Shown here in pieces: positions 1-8,654 of a stretch of DNA of 64,000 nucleotides. The DNA is from Novipirellula herctigrandis (GTDB taxonomy: Bacteria > Planctomycetota > Planctomycetia > Pirellulales > Pirellulaceae): NCBI GenBank assembly GCA_007859835.1, contig SJPJ01000001.1:4356971-4420970 (forward strand), written 5' to 3'. Position 1 is the first letter of the stretch. The number at the start of each line of letters is the position of its first letter. Below the pieces are notes generated by a model. That model saw only the letters and a program-made list of their open reading frames with translations. It was not told the origin of the DNA and ran no database searches. The translations under genes were made by a program, and so were the position numbers.

Positions 1-46
1 AAAGCGAAGACCGATCCGATTCTCCACCATTCTGTTTGCGGTTATC

Positions 47-1429
47 TTGCTAGCGTGCATTGCCTTCATTTTTGGCACTTCGGCTTTTCAAGCCAGTGGC
101 ACGCGGGTGCTTTCGCCGGCTGATTTTTATATGACCCGGCTGATCGACGTAACGATTTTTTTGTGGCTATTTTGGGTCGGTTCGTCCATTGGTAGCTTTT
201 TGAATGTGGTCGCTTGGCGAATGCCTCGTGGTGAAAGCGTGAATGGCCGATCGTATTGTCCGCGTTGTCATACGCAGTTGAAAGCCCGCGACAACTTTCC
301 CGTTTTTGGTTGGTTGGCTTTGCGTGGACGTTGTCGAACATGTCGCTTGCCGATTTCGCCCCGCTATCCAATCGTTGAGGCGGTTGTAGGGGCATCATTG
401 ACGATGGTTGGCATCGGCGAAGTCTATCGGTTTGCATTGCCTTTTCAGACAGTCCCGTGGCACAGCGTCCCCTTATCGGCACTGACGGATGCGACGGTTC
501 TATTAACGCTGCTGTACCACATTTTAGCAATTTCGCTGTCATGGGCGTTTGGGTTGATCCGCTTTGACGGCCATACGCTACCAGCCAAATTGAAAGTCAC
601 TGCATTCTTGATTTTAATCGGCGGCATGTTGATTTTCCCCGCCGTTATGGTAGTCCCTTGGCCAATGCGACTGGAGGCGATTTGGCAGCCTAGCGGACGC
701 TATTTGGATGCCTCGATGCGGTTGATCACGGGATTGGTCAGTGCCGCATTCTTCGCACGTTGTTTGACACGGGGGCTATGCCGCGAAGCGGATCCCAAAT
801 TGGATCCTCTGGGCAAGTCCACCGCTCGGTTGATGGATTTGATTGCGATCATTGCGGTGCCATCGATCGTGGTTGGTTGGCAGTCGATAGCAGGCGTGTT
901 GATTGTGGCGTCCGTTGTTGCGGTACTGCTAAGACGTGTGCTTCCAAGTTCAGTCGATGCGCTGGGGCGTTTTGCCATTGCGATTCCAATCACGATGTCG
1001 CTCCATATCGTATTTTGGCGATGGCTCCAAGAAGCTTGGTTTTGGCCAAGTACCGATAGCACCCCAGCGGTGGTCTTGATCGCATCGGCGATCGTTTTGG
1101 TGAGCCCAATGTGGTTGCGGGAGCCGTTCCGGTCGCAGGAGGAGGAACAACGACGGAAAAGAAAGGACTCGCTTGATGGGCCCACTTTGACGGACGGGCC
1201 TACTCTGGATGACGGGGCCACTCTGGATGACGGGGCCACTTTGGATGACGGGGCCACTTTGGATGACGGGGCCACTTTGGATGACGGGCCCACTTTGGAT
1301 GACGGGCCTACTCTGGGTGACGGGCCTACTCTGGGTGACGGGGGCGAAGCTGACGAAAGAAGGCTTTCTTCTGATCTGGAAGCGAAAAACCAAAACCACA
1401 ACTTTGGAAGAAATCCTCCGACGAGCTGA
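47..1429 (+). CDS. Prepilin peptidase (A24)-like membrane protein with repeat tail, 5' end uncertain
   Basis: Resembles type IV prepilin leader peptidases, inner-membrane aspartyl proteases that cut and methylate prepilins. Seen: the GSFLNVV motif followed by the four-cysteine domain CPRC...CRTC, then several hydrophobic segments. A segment FDGHTLP matches the first catalytic-Asp region; the second region (normally GxGD) reads RLMDL, so an Asp is present but the glycines are not, and activity is uncertain. Residues from about 377 are nine copies of a DGATLD-type hexapeptide, an acidic tail foreign to the family. Start: the frame is open to the window edge, TTG at 47 is arbitrary, and ATG at 131 gives a family-like N-terminus; upstream codons encode another hydrophobic stretch. 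The 3' end overlaps the convergent acetyltransferase gene by 104 bp. Confidence 0.75.
   Translation: MLACIAFIFGTSAFQASGTRVLSPADFYMTRLIDVTIFLWLFWVGSSIGSFLNVVAWRMPRGESVNGRSYCPRCHTQLKARDNFPVFGWLALRGRCRTCRLPISPRYPIVEAVVGASLTMVGIGEVYRFALPFQTVPWHSVPLSALTDATVLLTLLYHILAISLSWAFGLIRFDGHTLPAKLKVTAFLILIGGMLIFPAVMVVPWPMRLEAIWQPSGRYLDASMRLITGLVSAAFFARCLTRGLCREADPKLDPLGKSTARLMDLIAIIAVPSIVVGWQSIAGVLIVASVVAVLLRRVLPSSVDALGRFAIAIPITMSLHIVFWRWLQEAWFWPSTDSTPAVVLIASAIVLVSPMWLREPFRSQEEEQRRKRKDSLDGPTLTDGPTLDDGATLDDGATLDDGATLDDGATLDDGPTLDDGPTLGDGPTLGDGGEADERRLSSDLEAKNQNHNFGRNPPTS
1175..1336. repeat. Nine tandem 18-bp units inside the prepilin-peptidase-like gene
   Basis: The unit is close to gatgacggggccactttg and is in frame, giving DGATLD / DGPTLD hexapeptides. 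The central copies are nearly identical and the outer ones diverge (LT, LG endings), the pattern of expansion by slippage or unequal exchange. The last copies also form the antisense 3' end of the acetyltransferase gene. Confidence 0.95.
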
Positions 1430-1811
1430 TCGCCATAATTTCCATGATTCCTAGGTCATGTGCTCGCTGAACACAATGATCCACTAGTGACTTGCCAACG
1501 CCGGCGTTGCGGTATTCATGATGAACGGCCAGACTGAGGAGTTCGGCTATCTTGGTGCTATACATTTCGATCGCGGCAAAGCCAATGCATTGTTCTCTGT
1601 CTTGACCATTTTGATTTTTGACCGTTCGGACGGCCATGAAACCGTGCCGCGTCAATTCGATGATTTCCGCTTCCGTTCGTGACAGGAGAGATCGCTGAGC
1701 GACGTAGGGTCGTAGCAGCGCGTGGATTGCCTCCGCGTCACTTGGAAGTGCTTGCCGGATCGCCACGTTTTCCGGCAACGGTAGATGGGATTGCGATTGA
1801 TCCGTCGTCAC
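1326..1811 (-). CDS. GNAT-family N-acetyltransferase (N-acetylglutamate synthase-like)
   Basis: A 161-residue single-domain GNAT protein. Seen: N-terminal IRQALPSDAEAIHALL, typical of the family's first strand and helix, and the acetyl-CoA loop in HEYRNAGVGKSLVDHC (Q/R-x-x-G-x-G/A pattern). The stretch IAELLSLAVHHEYRNAGVG resembles stand-alone ArgA-type N-acetylglutamate synthases, which start arginine biosynthesis; this is an inference, as no other arginine gene is nearby. ATG at 1811 is 24 bp downstream of the AroDE stop on the same strand, so the two may be cotranscribed. The last nine codons lie in the antisense of the 18-bp repeat, so the C-terminus (RPRHPE) may have been rewritten by repeat expansion. 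Confidence 0.85.
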   Translation of the reverse strand: MTTDQSQSHLPLPENVAIRQALPSDAEAIHALLRPYVAQRSLLSRTEAEIIELTRHGFMAVRTVKNQNGQDREQCIGFAAIEMYSTKIAELLSLAVHHEYRNAGVGKSLVDHCVQRAHDLGIMEIMAISSSEDFFQSCGFGFSLPDQKKAFFRQLRPRHPE

Positions 1812-1835
1812 AATGGGGCCCTGCTCTTGTTTAGA

Positions 1836-3326
1836 TTAATTCCAGCGAACGGAACTCGTTGCGTCCTTGATCTTTTTACGAATCACCGGAATCGGCGCAT
1901 CGCGTCCAGTGAACAATTTGTATTGATAGGCCGCTTGGCGAACGAACATGTCGACGCCCGTGATTAGACGGCACCCATTTTGTTTCGCGTACTTGACCAA
2001 CAACGTTGATTCGGGGTGGAACACGGTGTCAAACACGACCAAGAATTGATTCATCTTTGCCGCGTCATACGGAGAGCTGTCGACATCGGGATGCATGCCC
2101 ACCGGTGTGGCGTTGACAAGCAAATTGATTTTGACTTCGTGGCGTTGGCTCCATTCAACGACGCGACAGCCAATCTCAGCTGCAAGGACCTGCGTTTTGT
2201 CTAGGGTGCGAGCCGCAAGAGTCACATCCGCGCCTCGTTGGCGAAGTCCCCAAGCGATTGCCTTGGCAATACTGCCGGACCCGAGCACTAACACCGAAAC
2301 GCCTTGCATCGGTTTTTCAACATCTTTTTTTAGATTGAGTACTTCGGAGATGCAATCCATCGAGGCGCGGTAATCGGTATTGTAACCGAGGTTGTCCTTG
2401 CCCTGCGAAATCATCGTATTGACCGCCCCGATCCCGCTGGCGCTCGATTCGGCTTGGGTGCAATATTCAAGCGCAGGCTCTTTGTGCGGGCTAGCGATGC
2501 TAACGCCACTAATTTGTAATTCGCGAATGCTTTGCATGAATTTGTGAAGGTCATCATGCGGTACGCGAAACGGCAAGAACCGAGCATTGAGCTCCTGGTC
2601 GTAGAAGGCCGTATTGAAAATCATTGGGCTATAGTTGTTTGCAACCGGATCGGCGATCACTCCGAACAATTCGGTATCTTTGTTGATCTGCTTGTACCGA
2701 TAAAGCTCGGTCATTTCCTTCCAATTTAATTGGCCCGGCGCGAGTTTTTTATCAACACTGTAGGTGGCATAGGTGAAGGGCGAACCGACGCGTTCGCCTA
2801 GAATTCGCGTGATCATGCCAATCTCGCCCATACAGATTCCGATCGTCGGCTGCTTGGCGTTCTTGACCATGTTGAGCATCCGGATATTGTCCGAAAAGGT
2901 TGTGGCCATCGTTGCAAGCTTGACGATGTCGGCATCCTCTTCTGCCATCGCGGCGGCGATCTCTTCGATTTCCTCGGGTGTGTCGGAAAACTTGTGATAG
3001 CTGATCACCCGTTTGGTGGTTCCGTAGCGGGGGATTTGGGAGGCGACATCCGCTTCGATATCGACATATTCGACCCCAGCGGCGATGGCGCTTCGCAGCA
3101 GCATCAATCGCTCTTGTTCGCTCTTCATCCACCGACCGCCATCTTCGCGACGACGGCATGTCACGACGACGGGACCAGGACGGTTTTCGATCAGCCGCCT
3201 CAAATTGACAGCCCGACCGATGAAGTCGAGTCGCAATTCGACAAGTTCGGCGCCTTGGTCGACAAGGTATTGATGTTCGGCGATCATCCGTTTGTGGCGG
3301 GCGCGACCGAGGCTAACACAAATCAT
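1836..3326 (-). CDS. aroDE: Fused 3-dehydroquinate dehydratase (type I) / shikimate dehydrogenase
   Basis: Catalyses steps 3 and 4 of the shikimate pathway: 3-dehydroquinate to dehydroshikimate, then NADPH reduction to shikimate. Residues about 1-215 are type I dehydratase, with E-L-R-L-D at 30-34, the catalytic His in SYHKF and the Schiff-base Lys in KLATMA. From about 218 the dehydrogenase domain begins (FGVIADPVANNYSP), with catalytic Lys in SPHKE, GAVNT, the substrate Asp in GYNTDYRA, and a nucleotide loop VLGSGSIAKA. The usual NVT substrate motif reads SIA, as in the plant-type fused enzyme, where Ser replaces Asn. The fusion is known in plants and chlamydiae. Length (496 aa) fits both domains complete. 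Confidence 0.95.
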   Translation of the reverse strand: MICVSLGRARHKRMIAEHQYLVDQGAELVELRLDFIGRAVNLRRLIENRPGPVVVTCRRREDGGRWMKSEQERLMLLRSAIAAGVEYVDIEADVASQIPRYGTTKRVISYHKFSDTPEEIEEIAAAMAEEDADIVKLATMATTFSDNIRMLNMVKNAKQPTIGICMGEIGMITRILGERVGSPFTYATYSVDKKLAPGQLNWKEMTELYRYKQINKDTELFGVIADPVANNYSPMIFNTAFYDQELNARFLPFRVPHDDLHKFMQSIRELQISGVSIASPHKEPALEYCTQAESSASGIGAVNTMISQGKDNLGYNTDYRASMDCISEVLNLKKDVEKPMQGVSVLVLGSGSIAKAIAWGLRQRGADVTLAARTLDKTQVLAAEIGCRVVEWSQRHEVKINLLVNATPVGMHPDVDSSPYDAAKMNQFLVVFDTVFHPESTLLVKYAKQNGCRLITGVDMFVRQAAYQYKLFTGRDAPIPVIRKKIKDATSSVRWN

Positions 3327-3632
3327 GAAAAAGAATCAAAAACCGAAAGAGGAATTAGGCTTATAATGGGGCAGCCCGTGCGGCACCCGCCCTATAATCG
3401 CTTGAAAAACCGACGCTGACTACTAGGCTTATCCTAGATGCTCTTGCTTCAAAGACCATCGCTCAAGTCGATGGACACCTGTTTTCCTGGCAAGTTTTCT
3501 GCCAAATAGGCCGGCATTTTCGATGAGTCAGCCAGGTAGTCTAATGATAGTCCAGTTCGACGACTTGTTCGCCCTGGTTGCTGTATCACGTTTTCGACGG
3601 TATCAATCTGCCACTTTTGCGACTTTTTTCTG
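3327..3632. other. Divergent intergenic region between aroDE and the beta-propeller gene
   Basis: Separates two divergently transcribed genes and so should hold both promoters. I see no convincing -35/-10 pair, RNA gene or conserved ORF. The short minus-strand ORF at 3449-3652 has no recognisable features and overlaps the start of the plus-strand gene. Confidence 0.5.
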
Positions 3633-4757
3633 ATGCTGAACCGCCTTTGCACTTTTGTGACGCTGTTTTTTCTCGGGATTTTCGGGGTGGTTACGCCATC
3701 TGTCTCCGCTGCGGAGAGTGACGATTGGGCCCTTGCACGTGGGACCCCCGAATCAACGGGTGCGACAAAATCACGCGTTCCGGATCAACCTTCGGTGGTA
3801 TGGGAATTTCAAGCCGACGAAGCGATTGAAGCGACTCCAATCGTGGCTGGGAATCGGGTTTTTGTTGCCGATGTGATGGGAAAACTCTACGCGATCGACC
3901 GCAAAACGGGTAAGGAAATCTGGAGTCACAACTTTGATACCGGTTTTGTCGCTGCCGCTGCGGTTCGTGGTGACCACTTAGTGATCGGTGATATCGAAGG
4001 AAACCTTTATTCGATCGTGGCCGAAACGGGCCAAGTCACGTGGCAAAAAGCGACTGAAGGCGAGATCAATGGCTCGGCAGCTTTCTTTAAAGAAAACGTC
4101 CTGGTGGCCAGCCAAGATGGAAAACTCTACTGCTTCAAGGGCGATGATGGAGCGATCGAGTGGACTTATCAAACCGACGATCAAGTTCGCTGTAGTCCAA
4201 CGATCGCAGGTGATCGCACGTTTCTTGGAGGTTGTGATGGACGTTTACACATGGTTGACCTCGAGACCGGAGAAGCGGCAAGCGAGCCGATTCCGCTTGG
4301 TGGGCCGACTGGCAGCACGCCCGCAGTCGATGGTGACGTCGCGATTTTGCCAATCATGGATGGAGCGGTGCTGTCGCTTGATTGGAAAACGGGAAAAGAG
4401 TTATGGCGTTTTGTTGACCCGAATCGACCACAAGAATACCGCAGTAGTGCAGCGATCAGTGGCGATACGGTGGTCGTCAGTAGCCAGAATAAACAGGTCG
4501 AAGCGATTTCGCTAAAGACAGGAAAGTCCAAGTGGCGGTATGTTATGAAACGGCGTGCGGACGCTTCGCCAGTTATCTCGAAGGATGACGTTTGGATTGC
4601 CGCGACCGATGGACGTTTGATTCGTCTGTCTTTGGACGAGGGAACCGAGCGTTGGGTCTACGAAATTCGCGGCTCCTTTGTCAGTTCGCCCGCTATCGCC
4701 GGTGGTCAATTGTTTGCCGCCGATGATAATGGGGTAGTGCGTTGCTTTAGCAAATAA
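3633..4757 (+). CDS. Secreted PQQ-like beta-propeller repeat protein (BamB-type fold)
   Basis: A 374-residue exported protein. Seen: signal peptide of about 26 residues (hydrophobic core LCTFVTLFFLGIFGVV, ending SVSAAES), then repeated blade motifs such as GKLYAIDRKTGKEIW, GNLYSIVAETGQVTW and GKLYCFKGDDGAIEW, spaced about 40 residues and running to the C-terminus. This is the tryptophan-docking PQQ/BamB repeat, enough for seven or eight blades. The PQQ-binding catalytic residues of quinoprotein dehydrogenases are not apparent, so a scaffold role in the periplasm or outer membrane is likelier than an enzyme. No lipobox is visible. The radical SAM gene follows by 69 bp in the same direction, making cotranscription plausible. 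Confidence 0.9.
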   Translation: MLNRLCTFVTLFFLGIFGVVTPSVSAAESDDWALARGTPESTGATKSRVPDQPSVVWEFQADEAIEATPIVAGNRVFVADVMGKLYAIDRKTGKEIWSHNFDTGFVAAAAVRGDHLVIGDIEGNLYSIVAETGQVTWQKATEGEINGSAAFFKENVLVASQDGKLYCFKGDDGAIEWTYQTDDQVRCSPTIAGDRTFLGGCDGRLHMVDLETGEAASEPIPLGGPTGSTPAVDGDVAILPIMDGAVLSLDWKTGKELWRFVDPNRPQEYRSSAAISGDTVVVSSQNKQVEAISLKTGKSKWRYVMKRRADASPVISKDDVWIAATDGRLIRLSLDEGTERWVYEIRGSFVSSPAIAGGQLFAADDNGVVRCFSK

Positions 4758-4826
4758 TACAAGTTGCTGGTGTTCTGCCTCCACCACCGCCTCGGTGGCT
4801 TCTCACTCCTTTCCCTTCATCCCCAG

Positions 4827-6152
4827 ATGACTCCTATGTCCTCGGCTGCAAGCGATAAGAAAACCAACGTCGGTAGTTACTTCATTTCAAACTACCCGCC
4901 CTACAGCCAGTGGAACAAGGATCAATTGCCTGCGGTTCACGAGGCGCTCGACAGCCCGCCAAAGCAAGAGACACCGCTTGGCCTCTATTTACACATCCCG
5001 TTTTGCCGAAAACGCTGCAAGTTCTGTTACTTCAAAGTGTTCACGGATGTGAATGCCGCCGAAGTCCAGCGATATGTCGACGCACTTTGCAGCGAGATTT
5101 CAATGGTTAGCAAATTGGCTGTCATGGGCGATCGACCATTTCGGTTTGTTTATTTTGGCGGCGGTACACCAAGCTTCTTGTCCCCCAAGCAACTCACGAA
5201 ACTTGCCGATCGGTTGCGCGAGCACATTTCATGGGACGGAGCCGAAGAGGTCACGTTTGAATGCGAACCAGGCACGCTGAGCGAAACGAAAGTCAAATCA
5301 CTTCGAGACGTTTTGGGCGTGACACGCATCAGTTTGGGCATTGAAAACTTTTCCGATAAGATCCTCGAAGAAAACGGACGGGCTCACTTAAGTAAGCAAG
5401 TCTTCGCCGCATGGGATTGGATTACCGAAGCCAATTTCCCGAACGTTAATATCGACTTGATTTCCGGGATGGTCGGCGAGACATGGGACAATTGGAAAGA
5501 GAACGTCCGGCGGACGCTTGAACTGTCACCTGAGAGTGTCACGATTTATCAGATGGAATTGCCCTTTAACACCGTTTACAGCAAAGATATCCTCGGCAAT
5601 CAAGTGGAAAGTCCCGTTGCGGATTGGGATACTAAACGAGCCTGGGTTGACTATGCGTTCAACGAATTCCTTGCCGCCGGCTACCGTGTCAGCAGCGCCT
5701 ACACGGTCGTCAAAGATCCGAACAAAGTGAATTTTTCGTACCGTGATAACCTGTGGCAAGGAGCCGATTTGTTGGCGACGGGAATTGCCAGCTTTGGTCA
5801 TGCAAGCGGCGTGCACTATCAGAATGTGGCGGAGTTAGAGCAATATCTATCGACGGTCGAATCGGGCAACTTGCCGCTCGGGCGAGGGTTCGTCCCAACG
5901 GATCATCAACGATTGGTCCGCGAAATGATCCTGTTACTGAAGCGAGGCCATCTTGAAGTGGACTACTTCCAAAACAAATTCGGCGTCAATATTCTCGACC
6001 ATTGGCGCGGGCCGTGGGACGCCTACGTCGACGAGGGCCTAGTGGAGATCGACGGCAACACGATTCGGCTGACCCGCGAAGGATTGCTTCGAGCCGACGG
6101 GATGTTGCCTGTCTTCTTTGAGCCGGAACATCAAGGTGTTCGCTATACGTAA
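4827..6152 (+). CDS. Radical SAM protein of the coproporphyrinogen oxidase / HemW family
   Basis: Seen: the radical SAM iron-sulfur motif C-R-K-R-C-K-F-C preceded by YLHIPF, the Gly-rich FGGGTPSFLS that contacts SAM, an IDLISGM segment, and a C-terminal winged-helix-like end as in HemN/HemW. HemN oxidises coproporphyrinogen III without oxygen; HemW delivers heme. The N-terminal block SYFISNYPPYSQW differs from both, and I recall similar planctomycete/verrucomicrobial proteins of unknown substrate, so the exact reaction is open. The frame is open to a TTG at 4764, but ATG at 4827 (or 4836) is the better start. The gene ends 20 bp from the convergent DUF1559 gene. Confidence 0.8.
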   Translation: MTPMSSAASDKKTNVGSYFISNYPPYSQWNKDQLPAVHEALDSPPKQETPLGLYLHIPFCRKRCKFCYFKVFTDVNAAEVQRYVDALCSEISMVSKLAVMGDRPFRFVYFGGGTPSFLSPKQLTKLADRLREHISWDGAEEVTFECEPGTLSETKVKSLRDVLGVTRISLGIENFSDKILEENGRAHLSKQVFAAWDWITEANFPNVNIDLISGMVGETWDNWKENVRRTLELSPESVTIYQMELPFNTVYSKDILGNQVESPVADWDTKRAWVDYAFNEFLAAGYRVSSAYTVVKDPNKVNFSYRDNLWQGADLLATGIASFGHASGVHYQNVAELEQYLSTVESGNLPLGRGFVPTDHQRLVREMILLLKRGHLEVDYFQNKFGVNILDHWRGPWDAYVDEGLVEIDGNTIRLTREGLLRADGMLPVFFEPEHQGVRYT

Positions 6153-6172
6153 GTCGCGGTCAGATACGGATC

Positions 6173-6952
6173 CTAGAAATTTGGCCCTATCGTTTCACTG
6201 CCCTCACGCGTCACCAAGGCGTCGAATGTGGTACGGTCGAGCGAATTGGTTACCGCTCGTACGGAACCATCCGCCATGATGAGGTGACCGGCTTCAGCAC
6301 CATCGAGCTCGCTGATCGCCGCAAATGCTTCGTCCGGTGTCATGTCTTGTGTTGAGGACCACACCGCGGTGCGATTGGGGAGTTCAATCATCATCACTGT
6401 GTTGGACAATCCATCGAGCACGTCGCGGAATCGGACTTTGGTGTCGGCCGTCGGTGGGAACATGGATTCCTCGGAAACAATGGCGAAAACTCCTGTTTCA
6501 CCTGGGTTTCCCTTCATTGCCTGAAAGGCCATCGGCGGGTCGGTGGAAATGGCTAGGTTCGTTGGGCTGTCCCAAGGTTGGGTCGAGTCAATCATTTCCC
6601 ATTGACGTTGACCTTCGGTGAAAGGCGAGACAGCGATTCGCCAACCGATTGTTTCTTCGCCTGCCATGTTGGTGTTGGTCGTAAACGGTAATTGCTTGTA
6701 CGCAGAGTGATAATTGTGAATCGCCAAAGCGACTTGCTTTGCATTGTTCGAGCGTTGCATTCGTTGTGCGGCTTGGCGTGCGGCACCGATCGCCGGCAGC
6801 AAAAGTGCGACGAGAATTCCGCCGCAAAATAACATCATCACTCCGACAACGCCAAGAATGATCCAAATGGTTGCGGAGCTAGAAGACCGGGGTTGAACCT
6901 GAGGGGACGGTGGAACTGAAAAAGGATCACTGGCCGGGGGGACGTTCGACAT
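6173..6952 (-). CDS. DUF1559-type prepilin-like protein
   Basis: Family very abundant in planctomycetes, of unknown function, thought to be pilin- or pseudopilin-like surface proteins. Seen: a Pro/Ser-rich N-terminus, one transmembrane helix (about residues 29-53) running into [16 protein letters not shown] and [15 protein letters not shown], the family hallmark after the helix, and near the C-terminus [13 protein letters not shown], equivalent to the family's final GG(V)NVLFADGSV motif. The cytoplasmic extension before the helix is longer than in canonical pilins. ATG at 6952 ([10 protein letters not shown]) was chosen over the longer open frame to 7039, whose extra residues look random. A prepilin peptidase-like gene lies 5 kb away, but a link is speculative. 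Confidence 0.85.
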   Translation of the reverse strand: MSNVPPASDPFSVPPSPQVQPRSSSSATIWIILGVVGVMMLFCGGILVALLLPAIGAARQAAQRMQRSNNAKQVALAIHNYHSAYKQLPFTTNTNMAGEETIGWRIAVSPFTEGQRQWEMIDSTQPWDSPTNLAISTDPPMAFQAMKGNPGETGVFAIVSEESMFPPTADTKVRFRDVLDGLSNTVMMIELPNRTAVWSSTQDMTPDEAFAAISELDGAEAGHLIMADGSVRAVTNSLDRTTFDALVTREGSETIGPNF

Positions 6953-7080
6953 GATTGGCCTCGAGGAATTGGGGATGCGGCGGATGATGGGTACATCCCA
7001 ATTGTATCGGATCCTGTGGACCAATAGTGCTTCGAGCACGTTTCAGTGATTGTTTTCGGAATCCCTGCGCAAGACCATTG

Positions 7081-7137
7081 TGCAGCGCACCGATCATTGT
7101 GCAGCGCACCGATCATTGTGCAGTGCACCGATCATTG
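7081..7137. repeat. Three tandem 19-bp units upstream of the DUF1559 gene
   Basis: Unit tgcagcgcaccgatcattg; copies 1 and 2 are identical and copy 3 has one change. Partial copies flank it (accattg before 7081, cagtgcac after 7140). There are no unique spacers, so it is a minisatellite, not CRISPR. Confidence 0.95.
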
Positions 7138-7194
7138 GTCAGTGCACAGCGGGTTACAGAAGCAAAATTTGGCAGCCCATTCCACCTTTTGTAC

Positions 7195-7497
7195 CTAAAC
7201 CATCGGTTCCGGTTGCCCGCTTCCTTTGCGTGGACCGGCCCCCTTCATAAAGCGATGCCCAAAGTCCGTCAGTAAGAATACTCGCAACGACCCGCGGATC
7301 GAGAATAGAACGATTAGCATCCATAGTCGGCTCCGACGCGTTTGCTTGAAAACGCCACCTTCGCCCACCGCCAATTGTTGTTGCGGTTTGAGATGCATGC
7401 CGTACTTTACAGCGATTTGATCCATTTCAACCAAGTGGATCACGGGAATATCTTGGCGCATGAATCGAGTCATGATGGAGTCGATTTCTAAAAAACG
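7195..7497 (-). pseudogene. 3' remnant of pgsW (poly-gamma-glutamate system protein)
   Basis: An open stretch reading RFLEIDSIMTRFMRQ, then DIPVIHLVEMDQIAVKYG and VGEGGVF, ending in a hydrophobic segment. From memory this is the conserved C-terminal part of PgsW, the protein encoded after pgsB and pgsC in planctomycete poly-gamma-glutamate loci. The upstream half of PgsW appears instead fused to the end of the pgsB frame next door, with roughly the middle of the protein missing between them. It has no proper start codon or ribosome site. The alternative, a small independent membrane protein, is less likely. Confidence 0.6.
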
Positions 7498-8654
7498 ACG
7501 GGACGCCGATCGATTGAGTACCGGTTTGTAGGCTCGTTTGCCAAGATAATTGGCCTGGCACCAATTGTGTTTAACGCAGCTAAAACGGAGACGTTCATTC
7601 CTGGAAACGAACCGCTGTAGCCAACCGCGACCAAGTCACCTTTCCCTACGCCTGCTGCTTTAAGCATGTCCACCACGACCGCAGCCATGTTGGGGTTGGT
7701 CGACGTTAGTTTTGCACAACATTCGGCCAATTGTTTCGAACGGTCTGGTCGATCAAATCGACAATTGAAGATCATCACTCGCTTAGTCACATCCGGAAAA
7801 CGGTCGCATGCCATGTTCCAGATTCTCTCCGTCGACTCTGGGTCGTTCGCAGCAAATCCGTTGACAAAGGTGATTTCACGGCCAAAGAAGTTAAGCTCTG
7901 CAACGGTCATGATTCCTGGGTCGGGATTGGCTGACCACATCCCTTGAAGCGCGGTCGATCGATCCACGCCAAGATCGCTCAAGATTCGCAGTGCAAACGC
8001 AACGTTCTCTTCATGCTCGATATAAGAAAATTGTGCCATTTCCAAAGGTGGAATTCCTTTGACTTCCTCGTCACCCACCGTAATTAACTCGGTCTTGCGG
8101 TCATCGCAGACTTTTCGAAACGCGTCCAAGTGACGTTGTTCGGCGGTATAGAGTTTGCCGTCCTTGGGAACCATTCCTAGCAACGTCCATACAACATCCT
8201 TTTCCCAAGGCCCCATCACGTCCAAATGGTCTTCCCTAGCGTCGGTGATCACGCTGTGGGTGGCGTCAACCCACTTAAACTCGCACAGCCATTGCAAGTA
8301 GGGAATCAGCGTCATGCACTCGATCACCAGTGCTTTGGATTCCATCACGGCTGCAGCTCGAACGATCCGAATTTGTTCGATCACGTTCGCGCGGGCTGGG
8401 CGAAATACCGGGTACTCCGCCCCGTCAGGCAAGATCATTCTTGCCAGCGTTCCAGTGGTCTTTGCACAAGTATGAGTTCCCGATGCACGTAGGCCTGCGG
8501 CAATCAATCGAGTGACTGAGGACTTACCACGTGTTCCATTAACATGAATCCGCGTTGCAATCGCAGCAAGTTGCCGGCGGTGAAAATACGATTCGAGCAA
8601 TCCGAGGCCGACAAGCGAGCCGGTGGTGCTGAGCAAAGCAAGCGAGCTATCCAT
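7488..8654 (-). CDS. pgsB: PgsB-type poly-gamma-glutamate synthase, C-terminus replaced by PgsW sequence
   Basis: PgsB/CapB is an ATP-dependent Mur-ligase-like amide ligase that polymerises glutamate. Seen: an N-terminal membrane segment, the P-loop VNGTRGKSSVTRL at about 38, TTGTLARM, ECM, the DAREDHLDVMGP motif, NPDPG and FVNGFAANDPEST, all matching PgsB to NCRFDRPDRSKQLAECC near residue 310. There the PgsB match stops, about 90 residues early. The next residues, STNPNMAAVVVDMLKAAG and VGKGDLVAVGYSGSFPGMN, match PgsW instead; the last 13 residues are unrelated. The intact ATP site suggests recent decay. A deletion that removed the end of pgsB, all of pgsC and the start of pgsW explains this. 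Probably non-functional in polymer synthesis. Confidence 0.8.
   Translation of the reverse strand: MDSSLALLSTTGSLVGLGLLESYFHRRQLAAIATRIHVNGTRGKSSVTRLIAAGLRASGTHTCAKTTGTLARMILPDGAEYPVFRPARANVIEQIRIVRAAAVMESKALVIECMTLIPYLQWLCEFKWVDATHSVITDAREDHLDVMGPWEKDVVWTLLGMVPKDGKLYTAEQRHLDAFRKVCDDRKTELITVGDEEVKGIPPLEMAQFSYIEHEENVAFALRILSDLGVDRSTALQGMWSANPDPGIMTVAELNFFGREITFVNGFAANDPESTERIWNMACDRFPDVTKRVMIFNCRFDRPDRSKQLAECCAKLTSTNPNMAAVVVDMLKAAGVGKGDLVAVGYSGSFPGMNVSVLAALNTIGARPIILANEPTNRYSIDRRPVVF

Noticed and set aside
700..1401. 233-codon minus-strand ORF with Ser/Lys-Val-Gly-Pro repeats
   Set aside because: Antisense of the prepilin-peptidase-like gene and its 18-bp repeats; no start context or family.
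7081..7137. CRISPR-like direct repeats
   Set aside because: Units are contiguous with no spacers and no cas genes nearby; the same holds for the arrays at 19157 and 57130.
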